39,001 bases of DNA from Candidatus Altimarinota bacterium (GTDB taxonomy: Bacteria > Patescibacteriota > Gracilibacteria > RBG-16-42-10 > JAQVLK01): positions 1-39,001 of the forward strand of contig JAQVLK010000009.1 of assembly GCA_028704165.1 (NCBI GenBank), read 5' to 3'. A program made the position numbers and the translations under genes. The notes beneath the pieces were generated by a model that had not been told where the DNA came from, searched no databases, and worked only from the letters and a program-made list of their open reading frames with translations. Positions 24,546-33,700 of the stretch are shown here, in pieces. How positions within the stretch are numbered: the stretch's first letter is position 1; the number at the start of each line of letters is the position of its first letter.

Positions 24546-24624
24546 AAGTGACGTGTTTTCCGCTTTCGAAGCGGGATGCTTTCTTTCATATCACTTGCCC
24601 TTCCCCCAAGTTTTTTAACTAAAA
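24546..24624 (+). promoter_or_regulatory. Structured 5' leader of the VUT transporter
   Basis: AAGTGA (24546-24551) can pair with TCACTT (24591-24596), enclosing a strong hairpin (CCGCTT, loop TCG, AAGCGG; 24560-24574). GTTTTTT, loop AACT, AAAAAAC then forms a hairpin that touches the ATG at 24628. This suggests translational control, perhaps by ligand. The core of the preQ1-I riboswitch was not found. Confidence 0.4.
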
Positions 24625-24627
24625 AAC

Positions 24628-25407
24628 ATGACTACAGAAAGAAAGCGACACATCCTTTTAGGACTCTTTGTTGTCGCGCTCGTCCTCGCCAACTTGATTG
24701 GCGCCAAAATCACCGAGTTCCCTACCCCCAACTGGCTAGCGGCTCCTTTGAATGTGATTTTCTTCCCTATCATCTGGTTTTTTAATCTGATTCTAGCTTG
24801 GACCGGTAACGATGTTTTGAGTTACCACTTTTTCAACCAAGTACGTGTCTCCGTCGGCATCTTAACGGTTCCCGTCATGTTTCTCATCACCGACATCGTC
24901 GAGGAAGTCTGGGGCAGAAAAGTGACCAAAGAATTCATCAACGTTGGTATTTTGGGCATGCTGTTTTTGATCCTCATCACCTTCATCTCAGTCAAGCTCC
25001 CGGCCGCCGAACGTTTCGCGGAAATGGATGCCGCTTATAGAAGTATCTTCACGACCAGTATCCGCATGGCCATTGCCAGTATCTTGGCTTTTTATATCGC
25101 ACAGATGCACGATATTTGGGCTTTTCATTTTTGGAAAGACAAGACCAAGGGCAAATTCCTTTGGCTGCGTAATAATCTCTCAACGATAGCCAGTCAACTC
25201 TTGGATTCCAGTATTTTCATGTTCGTAGCTTTTTATCACCCCACGAACTTCCCGGCCACTCTGGTTGTAAAACTGATTATCCCTTATTACATCTTCAAAA
25301 TCCTCTTTGCCTTACTTGATACTCCTTTTTGTTACTTGGGAGTGTGGTGGGTTAGAGAGGATAATGCCAAAACTAAGAATGCCAAAATCCAAATGAATCT
25401 CAAATAA
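24628..25407 (+). CDS. VUT/YhhQ family transporter (queuosine-precursor type)
   Basis: 259 residues with about six or seven hydrophobic helices. Landmarks of the family: LVLANLIGAKITEFP in TM1, FLITDIVEEVWGRKVTKEFI, IASILAFYIAQMHDIWAFHFWK, and WLRNNLSTIASQLLDSSIF. YhhQ imports precursors of the tRNA base queuosine (preQ0/preQ1); the family also includes vitamin transporters, so the ligand is not certain. The last 15 residues (NAKTKNAKIQMNLK) are encoded by a repetitive sequence that forms the left arm of an inverted repeat reaching rny. No Shine-Dalgarno sequence is seen. Confidence 0.88.
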   Translation: MTTERKRHILLGLFVVALVLANLIGAKITEFPTPNWLAAPLNVIFFPIIWFFNLILAWTGNDVLSYHFFNQVRVSVGILTVPVMFLITDIVEEVWGRKVTKEFINVGILGMLFLILITFISVKLPAAERFAEMDAAYRSIFTTSIRMAIASILAFYIAQMHDIWAFHFWKDKTKGKFLWLRNNLSTIASQLLDSSIFMFVAFYHPTNFPATLVVKLIIPYYIFKILFALLDTPFCYLGVWWVREDNAKTKNAKIQMNLK

Positions 25408-25471
25408 CAAATCCTTAAGCTGTTTGGCCTTTGGATTTTGAGCTTTGGCATTCGCTAAGCTTCGCTTAGCG
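25377..25471. terminator. Inverted repeat and hairpin between convergent VUT and rny genes
   Basis: GAATGCCAAAATCCAAA (25377-25393) is mirrored by TTTGGATTTTG and TTTGGCATTC (25430-25453). Immediately after comes a compact hairpin CGCTAAGC, loop TTC, GCTTAGCG (25453-25471), which contains the rny stop codon. A bidirectional terminator is the simplest reading; the left arm lies inside the VUT coding end. Confidence 0.5.
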
Positions 25472-26992
25472 TGCGTATTCCAACACTCTAGTCTCGCGCA
25501 TTACCGTGACTTTGATCTGCCCTGGATACTCTAGATCTTTCTCGATCTTATTGGCAATGTCACGTGAAAGTTTGAGAGCTTGCAAATCGTCGAGAGCTTC
25601 AGGATCAACGATCACCCGCAACTCACGACCAGCTTGCACGGCAAAAACCTTCTTTACCCCTGCGAAATCCATCGCCGCTTTCTCAAGATCTTCGAGACGC
25701 TTGATATGTGACTCGAGAGCATCTTTCTTGGCTCCTGGACGTGCATTGGCCATCTCATTGGCAATCTGCACCACCACTGCTTCCAAAGTCTGAGGCTCTA
25801 CTTCGCCATGATGAGCTTCGATAGCATGAATAACCTTCTCAGATAGTCCATATTTCTTGGCAATGTCACGACCAATCAGCGCGTGACTCCCCTGAATCTC
25901 ATGACTGACAGCCTTCCCGATATCATGTAATAAAGCTGCTTTACGCGCTATGTTAGCATCAGCACCAAGCTCTTCTGCTAGTGCCCCGGCCAAGAAACTG
26001 ACTTCCATCGAATGCTTCAAAACGTTCTGTCCATAAGAAGTTCGAAAGCGTAGTCGTCCCAGCAACTTAATCAAGTCAGGATGTACACCGGTAACTCCTG
26101 TGTCGTAAACCACCTTTTCTCCGAATTCCTTAATAATCTTGTTAACTTCTTCTTTGCACTTTTCCACAGTTTCTTCAATCCTTGTAGGATGAATACGTCC
26201 ATCGGAAATGAGTTTCTCGAGAGCCAACTTGGCGATATAACGACGTACCAAATCAAAACCGGAAATCACAACGGTGCCCGGAGAATCGTCAACGATCACA
26301 TCAACTCCGGTAATTCTTTCAAAGGCGTTGATATTACGCCCCTCTCGGCCGATCACTCGACCCTTCATCTCGTCGTTTGGCAAATTCACGATCGTGACCG
26401 TACTCTCAGACACTGTCTCGCCGACATACCTCTGCATGGCTTCAGCGATAAAATGCTTGGCCTTGGCGTCAGCTTGAGCTTTGTACTCTAGTTCAACCTT
26501 ATTGATCCTCTCCACAATATCTTCACGGTACTCCTCTTCAACCTTCTTGAGTAAAAGATCTCTGGCATCTTGCTTGGAAATACCGGCAATCTCCTCCAGC
26601 TTGGCAGCCTGCTTCACACGTAGTTCTTCCAATTCTTGTTTGACTTCCTGCAAAGTCTTAGCTTTCTCTTCAAGTTTTTGCTGAATCTTCTCAATCTTAT
26701 CCACTTTCTGATCCAGACTCTCTTCCTTCTTGGCTAGACGATTCTCTGTCTCTTCCAATTTTTTTCTACGCTCATTTTCCTCACGCTTGGCACGTTCCTT
26801 GAGCTTGATCGATTCATCCTTGGCTTCCAAGATGATTTCTTTTTCCTTGGATTTGGCTTCACGAATTAACTCCTCGGCCTGTGCTTCGGCAGTGTCTTTA
26901 CGACGTTTGGCTTGCATCTTCCTCAAGAAATAACCGCCCGCTCCACCAATCACAAAGCCCCCTAGACTCAAGATCACATAAATAGTTGGCAT
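25466..26992 (-). CDS. rny: Ribonuclease Y
   Basis: 508 residues with the RNase Y layout: an N-terminal membrane helix (about 4-22), a long coiled coil rich in Glu, Lys and Arg (about 25-170), a KH domain with GRVIGREGRNI, an HD domain with LLHDIGKA and AHHGEVEP, and the conserved ending YPGQIKVTVMRETR. It is a membrane-bound endonuclease starting mRNA decay. It is transcribed alone, after a gap of 574 bases downstream of mrdA, and converges with the VUT gene. Confidence 0.97.
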   Translation of the reverse strand: MPTIYVILSLGGFVIGGAGGYFLRKMQAKRRKDTAEAQAEELIREAKSKEKEIILEAKDESIKLKERAKREENERRKKLEETENRLAKKEESLDQKVDKIEKIQQKLEEKAKTLQEVKQELEELRVKQAAKLEEIAGISKQDARDLLLKKVEEEYREDIVERINKVELEYKAQADAKAKHFIAEAMQRYVGETVSESTVTIVNLPNDEMKGRVIGREGRNINAFERITGVDVIVDDSPGTVVISGFDLVRRYIAKLALEKLISDGRIHPTRIEETVEKCKEEVNKIIKEFGEKVVYDTGVTGVHPDLIKLLGRLRFRTSYGQNVLKHSMEVSFLAGALAEELGADANIARKAALLHDIGKAVSHEIQGSHALIGRDIAKKYGLSEKVIHAIEAHHGEVEPQTLEAVVVQIANEMANARPGAKKDALESHIKRLEDLEKAAMDFAGVKKVFAVQAGRELRVIVDPEALDDLQALKLSRDIANKIEKDLEYPGQIKVTVMRETRVLEYAR

Positions 26993-27181
26993 AACATTTG
27001 TTTGTTATCCCCAGAGTTTTTCTTGCAAGAAAGCTTTTACTTTTGTCCTAAACTGGTTTTACTATTTGGAAAGAATTTTGATTGCTACAGGACTAAAATT
27101 CACTCTTAAGAGAAACGTTTTCGGCCTTCTTTTTAGACTAACTCCAGAGAACTGAATAATAAATTTACTAAAACCAGCTCA

Positions 27182-27210
27182 AACTTAGCGATTTTAGGCA
27201 GGATTGTCAA
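27182..27210 (-). promoter_or_regulatory. Candidate rny promoter
   Basis: Perfect -35 TTGACA (27205-27210) with a weak -10 TAAGTT (27182-27187) at 17 bp, minus strand. It would give a leader of roughly 180 bases before rny. Confidence 0.35.
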
Positions 27211-27322
27211 TCTATTTATACGGTTCCATAGTCTTTAGATATATACTGAGATGCAACTAAAGTGTTGATTATTTCGTTAAATTAACTTGAATCGATGCTA
27301 ATCTACGAATTATGCGAACCCG

Positions 27323-27369
27323 CCTGCCCTGTGTCGTTCGCGAACGACAGGGCCTGCCGGACGGGCAGG
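27323..27369. repeat. G+C-rich nested palindrome
   Basis: CCTGCCC (27323-27329) and GGGCAGG (27363-27369) flank a perfect 16-bp palindrome GTCGTTCGCGAACGAC (27333-27348) and CCTGCCGG. The composition contrasts strongly with the A+T-rich surroundings. CCTGCC/GGCAGG motifs also occur at 17686 and 18014. Confidence 0.6.
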
Positions 27370-27491
27370 TGCCACGAATAAGAAGCTTTTGTTGTTTATT
27401 CGCATCATTCGTATGGTATCCTTCGGCTCACTTCTCTCTCTCGGGACAAGGTAAAACATTATTAAGACATAGTACTATGAATAACACATCG

Positions 27492-27526
27492 ACTCGTACT
27501 GAGTGTAGCGTAGCGGAATCGAAGTA
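27492..27526. repeat. Palindromic repeat of the TGAGC/GAGTCGAA family, copy 2 (with insertion)
   Basis: ACTCGTACTGAGTGTAGC is followed by GTAGCGGAATCGAAGTAT. The core is widened by a partial duplication (GTAGCGTAGC), and the arms GTACT and AGTAT pair, as do the arms in the other two copies. Confidence 0.45.
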
Positions 27527-27566
27527 TTCGCAGATTAGGATCGCGTTTTAAACTGCGTAAAACTTC

Positions 27567-29528
27567 CTACTTATCCCTAAAGTATGATTTAAAAATCTCA
27601 CCCGCCACCGGCACAGCCGTCGCGCTACCCTCTCCGCCACCTTCCACTAAGACAGTCACCACAATCTCCGGATCGTCAAAAGGAGCAAAACCGGTAAACC
27701 ACGCATGTTCCTGCTCGTTATTATTGAACTGAGCTGTTCCGGTCTTGCCGGCAATATCGAGATTGAGATATTTCAAACCCTTGGCCGTACCAGCGTCCCC
27801 GTTCACAGCTTCCCACATCCCTCGACGCACAACAGTGAAAGTATAAGGAGAGGCAAGTTCCTCATTTTTTAGTACCGGCTCAATCTTTTGAGCATTATCA
27901 CAACCTAAAATCTCTTGCACCAAATGAGGTTCGTAGACCTGGCCTTTATTGGCTACGGTCGCGGTAAAAGAAGCAACTTGCAGTGGAGTCGTCAGGACAT
28001 AACCCTGCCCGATTGCCATATTATAAGTATCACCGACATACCAGTTTTCATCAAAATTGAGCTGTTTCCATGCTTCGTTAGGAACAGTACCTTTGGCTTC
28101 GCCCACAAGATCGATTCCTAATTTTGCACCCAAACCAAAACGATGATTGTAGTCTACCAACTTATTCAAGCCCAGTCCTTTGAACTCTTTGTAACCACCG
28201 GTAACCGTATAAAAGAAAGTATCACTCGACTCTTCTAGGGCACCCACAATATTCAGCAGCCCGTGACCTGTAGGCTTCCAATCCTTGTAGATAAATTTCT
28301 GCTCGGGATCAAACCAGCTCGGAATCTCGATCTGTCCGGGCGCATCCAAGTAATCATTAATGCCCACAATCCCTTCGTTCAAAACCGCTGTGGCTGTTAC
28401 CAGTTTGTAAGTGGAACCCGGAGGATAAACTCCCGAGACAGCTCTGTTTAGGAAAGGTTGATGAGCCTGCTCTGAATTCAAATATTCAAACTCCTTCGTC
28501 TCTTTATCTCCCTTGATACCATCGATGAAAATCTTATTATCAAAATCTGGCAGACTAACCATACTCAAAATAGCCCCATTTTGAGGATTCATGACCAGCA
28601 CCGCTCCACCGGTGGACCCTGAATTGGTCACCGCTCTGACTAGAACTTCCCTGACATATTTCTGGAGTTCAACATCTAAATAAAGTTTTAGATCACAACC
28701 GGCTGTGGGAAGAGTCGTGGCCATAGTGTCCGTAAGCTGTCCCTTGGCATCAACATTCACACGACGACGTCCATCCATTCCTTTGAGCTCTTCTTCATAA
28801 GCAAGTTCCAAGCCGGTCTTCCCTAGATCACTGTCTATCAAGTATTGATCCTTTTTTGCTTCCCACTCTTCTCTTGTGATTTTCCCCAGATATCCCAATA
28901 CATGGGACATTTCATTGCCCGTCAGATAACTTCTACTAAAATTCTCCGACACCATTACCCCATAAGCATTATCCGGATACTGTGACAAGAGATCCAATTT
29001 GAGGTCGTGTGAGATATCTTTTTTGACAATGATCGGAAAGGGAGAAAAAGGACCTGCGTCAATGGTATCCAATACTTCTTTCCTAGTTTCAGAATCAGCC
29101 TCTACCATCTCAAACAAACTCAGTAACAAGGCTTCTTTCTCCACCTTAACTTTTGGTAAATCAGCCGGAATCAAAGCCAAATCATTACGCGGAATATTCT
29201 CCACCAATAAATTATCTTGACTATCATAAACTACTCCTCGCAGGGCCTTGCTAACGTAAACACGAATGTGATTGTTTTCAGCTCTCTCAAGATAATAAGA
29301 GCCTTCCACGATTTGTAAATAAAAAGACCTTAGCAGAATCACCAATAAACAAAATGCCAATAAGAAATACAGTAAATTCAAAGAGCCTCCAAACAAATGC
29401 CTGGAATCCGGCAAGAGATGATCCTCCGGTGGCAAGTTTGATCCATCAGCCGCATCCAAAGAGTAAGTACGTTTAAAATTCGTCTTGTGCTTGAAACCGT
29501 CAAATTCAAAAATCTCGCGCTTGGACAT
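27567..29528 (-). CDS. mrdA: Penicillin-binding protein 2 (elongation transpeptidase)
   Basis: 653 residues from the ATG at 29528. An in-frame TTG at 29540 overlaps the mreD stop (TTGA) and is an alternative. Order: a cytoplasmic leader of about 50 residues, one membrane helix (about 48-70), the dimerisation/pedestal domain with RGVVYDSQDNLLVEN, and the transpeptidase domain with the active site Ser372-TYK (GSTYK), SSD at 433-435 and KTGT from Lys594. It cross-links peptidoglycan on the lateral wall together with RodA. It closes the dnaE-mreC-mreD-mrdA string; rodA is not in this window. Confidence 0.95.
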   Translation of the reverse strand: MSKREIFEFDGFKHKTNFKRTYSLDAADGSNLPPEDHLLPDSRHLFGGSLNLLYFLLAFCLLVILLRSFYLQIVEGSYYLERAENNHIRVYVSKALRGVVYDSQDNLLVENIPRNDLALIPADLPKVKVEKEALLLSLFEMVEADSETRKEVLDTIDAGPFSPFPIIVKKDISHDLKLDLLSQYPDNAYGVMVSENFSRSYLTGNEMSHVLGYLGKITREEWEAKKDQYLIDSDLGKTGLELAYEEELKGMDGRRRVNVDAKGQLTDTMATTLPTAGCDLKLYLDVELQKYVREVLVRAVTNSGSTGGAVLVMNPQNGAILSMVSLPDFDNKIFIDGIKGDKETKEFEYLNSEQAHQPFLNRAVSGVYPPGSTYKLVTATAVLNEGIVGINDYLDAPGQIEIPSWFDPEQKFIYKDWKPTGHGLLNIVGALEESSDTFFYTVTGGYKEFKGLGLNKLVDYNHRFGLGAKLGIDLVGEAKGTVPNEAWKQLNFDENWYVGDTYNMAIGQGYVLTTPLQVASFTATVANKGQVYEPHLVQEILGCDNAQKIEPVLKNEELASPYTFTVVRRGMWEAVNGDAGTAKGLKYLNLDIAGKTGTAQFNNNEQEHAWFTGFAPFDDPEIVVTVLVEGGGEGSATAVPVAGEIFKSYFRDK

Positions 29529-29536
29529 CTTGGTTT

Positions 29537-29995
29537 TCAAACATTAATATAATAGATTTCTTTAAATTTTCTAAAGATAAATAACAAGATCAGAACGCTC
29601 ACACTATTAACCAACAAACATTGCGCTACAATCCAAAGTGCCGGCCAGCCGAAATTCATCAAGACACTCGGCAAGGTCACTATCAATGTCAATAAGACCA
29701 TAGTTACAAGATAAGTGCGCAATTCACTCTCGGAATTATAAACACGTTCGACAAACAGCTCAGCCAGTTTGACTAAAACAAGAAGAACCAAGGTAGAACT
29801 CAGAAACAATAAATGAACATGTACCAGATCCATAACCAATCCCAAAACAAAGGCCATCTTGTAACTGAATTCTCTCCCAATAAAAAAATTCAGCCCCACC
29901 AGTAAAACCAAACCAAAATAGATTCCATTTGGCACAGCCAGTGAAAACTCAAAAGTCAGCATCACCAATAATGTTTTAATGAAAAACCCCAACAT
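29537..29995 (-). CDS. mreD: Rod-shape-determining protein MreD
   Basis: 152 residues, hydrophobic throughout with about five helices. The family has little sequence conservation; the call rests on size, the charged turn in VMDLVHVHLLFLSSTLVLLVLVKLAEL (read in parts), and position: it overlaps mreC by one base and directly precedes mrdA. MreD is an integral membrane part of the elongasome. Confidence 0.88.
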   Translation of the reverse strand: MLGFFIKTLLVMLTFEFSLAVPNGIYFGLVLLVGLNFFIGREFSYKMAFVLGLVMDLVHVHLLFLSSTLVLLVLVKLAELFVERVYNSESELRTYLVTMVLLTLIVTLPSVLMNFGWPALWIVAQCLLVNSVSVLILLFIFRKFKEIYYINV

Positions 29996-30792
29996 TAGCG
30001 CTTGATTACAAAAACATATTCCAAAGTATCCAGATCGAAAATCGGTTTCACTTTCAAAGTCTGATAAGTAGCCTTATCTTCTGTGATCTGAGAATCAACT
30101 ACTCCCAGCAAAAGATCTTTGACCCCATTCAATCCCACCCCCAGACTCAAAACGTGCTCGCCTTCCTTGATCGCATAATCTTTGCTAACCTGCGTGACCA
30201 AGAGGTGCTGCAAACCAAGACTGCCTTCCAATAAACCCTTGGCGCCGGACTCTTGCAAGTAAATTTGCAAAACACTTTCCGGATCAGTGACCAATTGCAA
30301 CTCCGAGCTATGCTCGTAAACATTTTTTAGTCTACCAATCAGCACATCTTCTTGGACTACTGGCATGCCCACACTGAGACCATCACTCAAACCGCGATCC
30401 AGAAAAACGGTTTTGGAAAAATTATCAGGATTTTGACCAATAATCCTGGTCAGCACGTATTCATGTTCTTGCGCATTCGAAACATTCAGCTGATTACGCA
30501 AGAGCTCATTTTCCTTCTTGAGATTCTCGTAAGCCACCACCATGTTTTCCAAATTGGCCACTCTCTGAGTCAAGACTTCATTCTCATTTTCTCCTTCATA
30601 CCATAAATTGGCTAAAGTGTTGCTAAGGTTGGTATTGGTGATATATGCCACTCTCGTAAATGGCCTCAGCACAAAACTGGCAACTTGTTGCAACTTAGCA
30701 AAGACGCCCAAAAACTGTAAAAGCAAAAGCAAGCAAGCTACTAAAAATAGACTGGTGAAGAGTGTAATTTTCTTATGGTGTGAAAGTGCCAT
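29995..30792 (-). CDS. mreC: Rod-shape-determining protein MreC
   Basis: 265 residues: one membrane helix (about 9-31), a coiled coil (VANLENMVVAYENLKKENELLRNQL), then the beta-rich MreC core with RIIGQNPDNFSKTVFLDRG, DGLSVGMPVV and GRLKNVYEHSSELQLVTDP, ending near LEYVFVIKR. MreC is the periplasm-side scaffold of the elongasome that contacts PBP2, which is encoded two genes on. Its ATG follows the dnaE stop after a single base (TAA-A-ATG), indicating translational coupling with the polymerase gene. No mreB is present in the window. Confidence 0.95.
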   Translation of the reverse strand: MALSHHKKITLFTSLFLVACLLLLLQFLGVFAKLQQVASFVLRPFTRVAYITNTNLSNTLANLWYEGENENEVLTQRVANLENMVVAYENLKKENELLRNQLNVSNAQEHEYVLTRIIGQNPDNFSKTVFLDRGLSDGLSVGMPVVQEDVLIGRLKNVYEHSSELQLVTDPESVLQIYLQESGAKGLLEGSLGLQHLLVTQVSKDYAIKEGEHVLSLGVGLNGVKDLLLGVVDSQITEDKATYQTLKVKPIFDLDTLEYVFVIKR

Positions 30793-30793
30793 T

Positions 30794-33700
30794 TTAGGAA
30801 TTTAGAATACGCTTTACTTCGGCTTTGAGATTGTCCGAGAAATTAATCCCGAACGGAAGTTCAATCTCTTTGTGTTTACTGGGATCACCATTACCAAAGA
30901 GCAATCTGCATTTTAGGTTTCCTGGCTGACTTTGCAAGTATTCTTTGAGTTCCTTCAGTCTTTCTGTTCCCAGGGTCGAAGGAACTTTGATTTTCAGAAC
31001 TTGTACTTTCTTTTGTTCAACCGGTAAGTCTGAGAGATCCACACCATGTTTTTCTCCACTCGTCAGATCTTCCACAAAGAAACTGGAAGAGGGAACTTCG
31101 CTTTTCCCGAAACTTTTTTCCGTTAATAACTCAGCCTGTTCACAAATCATCTTGGGCTCATCATCTCCCTTGCCTACTTGATCTTTAAAGGTTACTTTCC
31201 CCGTCACTTTCAAGATTTGATCTTTCTCCCAAAGTCCCGGATTGGCCTCCAAAAGTCTGGGGAACACTATCAATTCCAAAGATGAAGACAAATCATCCAA
31301 TCTCGCAAAGAGCATTTGTTGCCCGTTACGAGTCGTGATTTTTTTGATAGTCGAGATAATACCGCAAACTCGTTTGAGACGTCCTTCGTCACTTTTTTTC
31401 AAAGTCGCCAAGTCGATACAATCCCCTTTCGCTTCAGCCGAGATTTGTTCCAAGGGATGACTGGATAGATAAATTCCCAAGAACTCTTTTTCGCCGGCCA
31501 GTTTCTCCATCTCAGTTAGTTTATTCTCAAAGCTAAGCTCAATCTTGGAATTACTACTTTCTTCCATTCCTCCAAAGAGACTGACCTGACCATTCTTGGC
31601 ACGACCCTGTACGGCCTTGGCGTAAGCGGTCACTTTATCAATATTTTCACAGATTGATTCACGATGCTCCATACCGAGAAAAGCTCCGGAGTAAGCCAGC
31701 GCCTCAATTACCTTCTTATTAAGAGCGTTACTGTCAACACGGTGCAAGAAATCGTCCAAAGAATTAAAAGCACCCCCTTGCTCTCGAGCCTGCAAGATCA
31801 AATCAGCCGGACCTTCTCCTAAGTTTTTGATAGCCAATAAACCAAAGCGAATTTCCTTGTCTCCGGTTACCGTAAAATCCATAAAAGATTCATTGACCGA
31901 AGGTCCCAGCACGCGAATCCCCATATGCTTACATTCATTGATCTCGATAATAATTCGATCGGTATTGCCATGATCAGAAGTCAGCAGCGCCGCCATGAAC
32001 TCGGTCGGATAGTTGGCCTTGAGATAAGCTGTCTGGTAAGCAATCATCGCATAACAAGCGGCATGACTCTTATTGAAACCGTAATTTGCAAAAGGCTCGA
32101 TAAAGCTAAACAGCTTCTCTGCCAAAGCTTTTTCTTGTCCTTGTCCAATCGCTTTTTGAATAAACTTGTCTCTTTGCGCATCTAGTTCGGATTTAATCTT
32201 CTTACCAATCGCACGACGCAAGAGATCGGCTTCTCCTAGAGAGAAGCCTGCGAACTTCTTGGCGATCTCAAGCACCTGTTCCTGGTAAACTGCAATCCCA
32301 TAAGTTTCCTTCAGAATAGGCTCTAAAACAGGGTGCAAGTAGCTTACTTTTTTCTTACCGTGCTTACCGGCAATATAATCCGGAATATATTCCATCGGAC
32401 CCGGACGATAGAGTGAGACCATCGCAATAATATCACCAAACTTAGTCGGTTTAAGTTCCCTGAGATAGCGTTTCATGCCGTCAGATTCAAGCTGAAAAAC
32501 ACCGGTCGTTTCTCCCCTGCCCAGTAGCTCATAAGTCTTGGCATCATCCAGAGGGAGTTTCCCCAAGACAATCTTTTGCCCATGTTCTTGTTCAATAATA
32601 TTAACCGTGTTTTCCAAAATGGTGAGGTTCTTGAGACCCAAAAAATCCATCTTAAGTAGTCCCAATTTGTCGAGCGGCTTCATCGAGTACTGAGTCACAA
32701 TCGAAGTATCTCCACTACTGGATTGTTGCAAGGGAGTGTATTCTGTCAAAGCTCTATCGGAAATCACCACCGCACAAGCATGCGTACTGGCATGGCGCAC
32801 CACTCCTTCGAGCTTCTGTGCCATATCCAGCAACTTGGTATATTGGGGGTCATGATAAATATCTTTGAGATTCGCATCATGCGCCAGCGCCTCGGCCAGT
32901 TTGAGTCCCGGTTTGAAGGGTACGGCTTTGGCAGCTCTATCAACATCCATATAAGCCATACCAAGAGCACGACCCACATCACGAATAGCAGCGCGCGCGG
33001 CCATGGTCCCAAAAGTAATAATCTGAGCCACATTGCTACGGCCATATTTTTGCGTCACATATTCAATCACCTCCGCGCGCCTCGAATCCGCAAAATCCAT
33101 ATCAATATCAGGCATCGAGATACGTTCCGGATTCAAGAAACGTTCAAAAACCAAACCATGTTCGAGTGGATCGATATCAGTAATACCGAGCACGTAAGTC
33201 GTGATCGCTCCAGCGGCCGAACCACGCCCCGGACCAACCACAATCCCACTCTTTCTAGCATAGTGCACAAAATCCCAAACAATCAAAAAATAAGTATCAA
33301 AGCCCATCTTATGGATGAGGTCCAGTTCATATTCCAAGCGTTCACCAATCTCCTCCGGAGTAAAAGCAAAAGAAGGACCACGGTGTTCTTTGATCTCTTG
33401 ATAACGCGGTGTGGCCCGCCACTTGGCATCTCCAGCCGGCTCAACTCCATAGCGTTTGAGCATCCCTTTGGCACAAAGTTCCCGCAGATAGTCCACAGCC
33501 TCTTGTCCCTCAGGTGTTTTGTAAGGTGGCATCAAGAAATGTTTCCCCAAAGTCAGTTCGAGCTGACAACGCTCCGCGATCTTAACCGTATTGGCAATAG
33601 CTTCAGGATAATCAGCGAAAGACTCTGCCATCTCGGCCGGAGACTTCAGGGAAAAATCACAAGTATACTTCATGCGATCAATGTCCGAAACCAAACGATT

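Larger units (their letters stand above)
24247..24627. other. Intergenic region between divergent M23 and VUT genes
   Basis: 381 bases with no convincing gene. They hold the M23 promoter (24315-24342), the second copy of the 32-bp dispersed element (24444-24475) and a structured leader in front of the VUT transporter (24546-24624). Confidence 0.7.
26993..27566. other. 574-base gap upstream of rny, with promoter and palindromes
   Basis: No credible gene. The open frame of 79 residues on the plus strand (27312-27551) runs through palindromes and is rejected. Contents: a long rny leader, a candidate promoter (27182-27210), a G+C-rich nested palindrome (27323-27369), and a copy of the TGAGC/GAGTCGAA family (27492-27526). 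Confidence 0.7.

Noticed and set aside
24480-24627. preQ1-I riboswitch before the VUT gene
   Set aside because: The A-rich tail resembles the 3' end of preQ1-I, but the compact C-rich pseudoknot core was not found, so only a structured leader is claimed.
27312-27551. A 79-residue open frame upstream of rny
   Set aside because: It runs through the G+C-rich palindrome and the TGAGC-type repeat, and the peptide shows no domain-like pattern.
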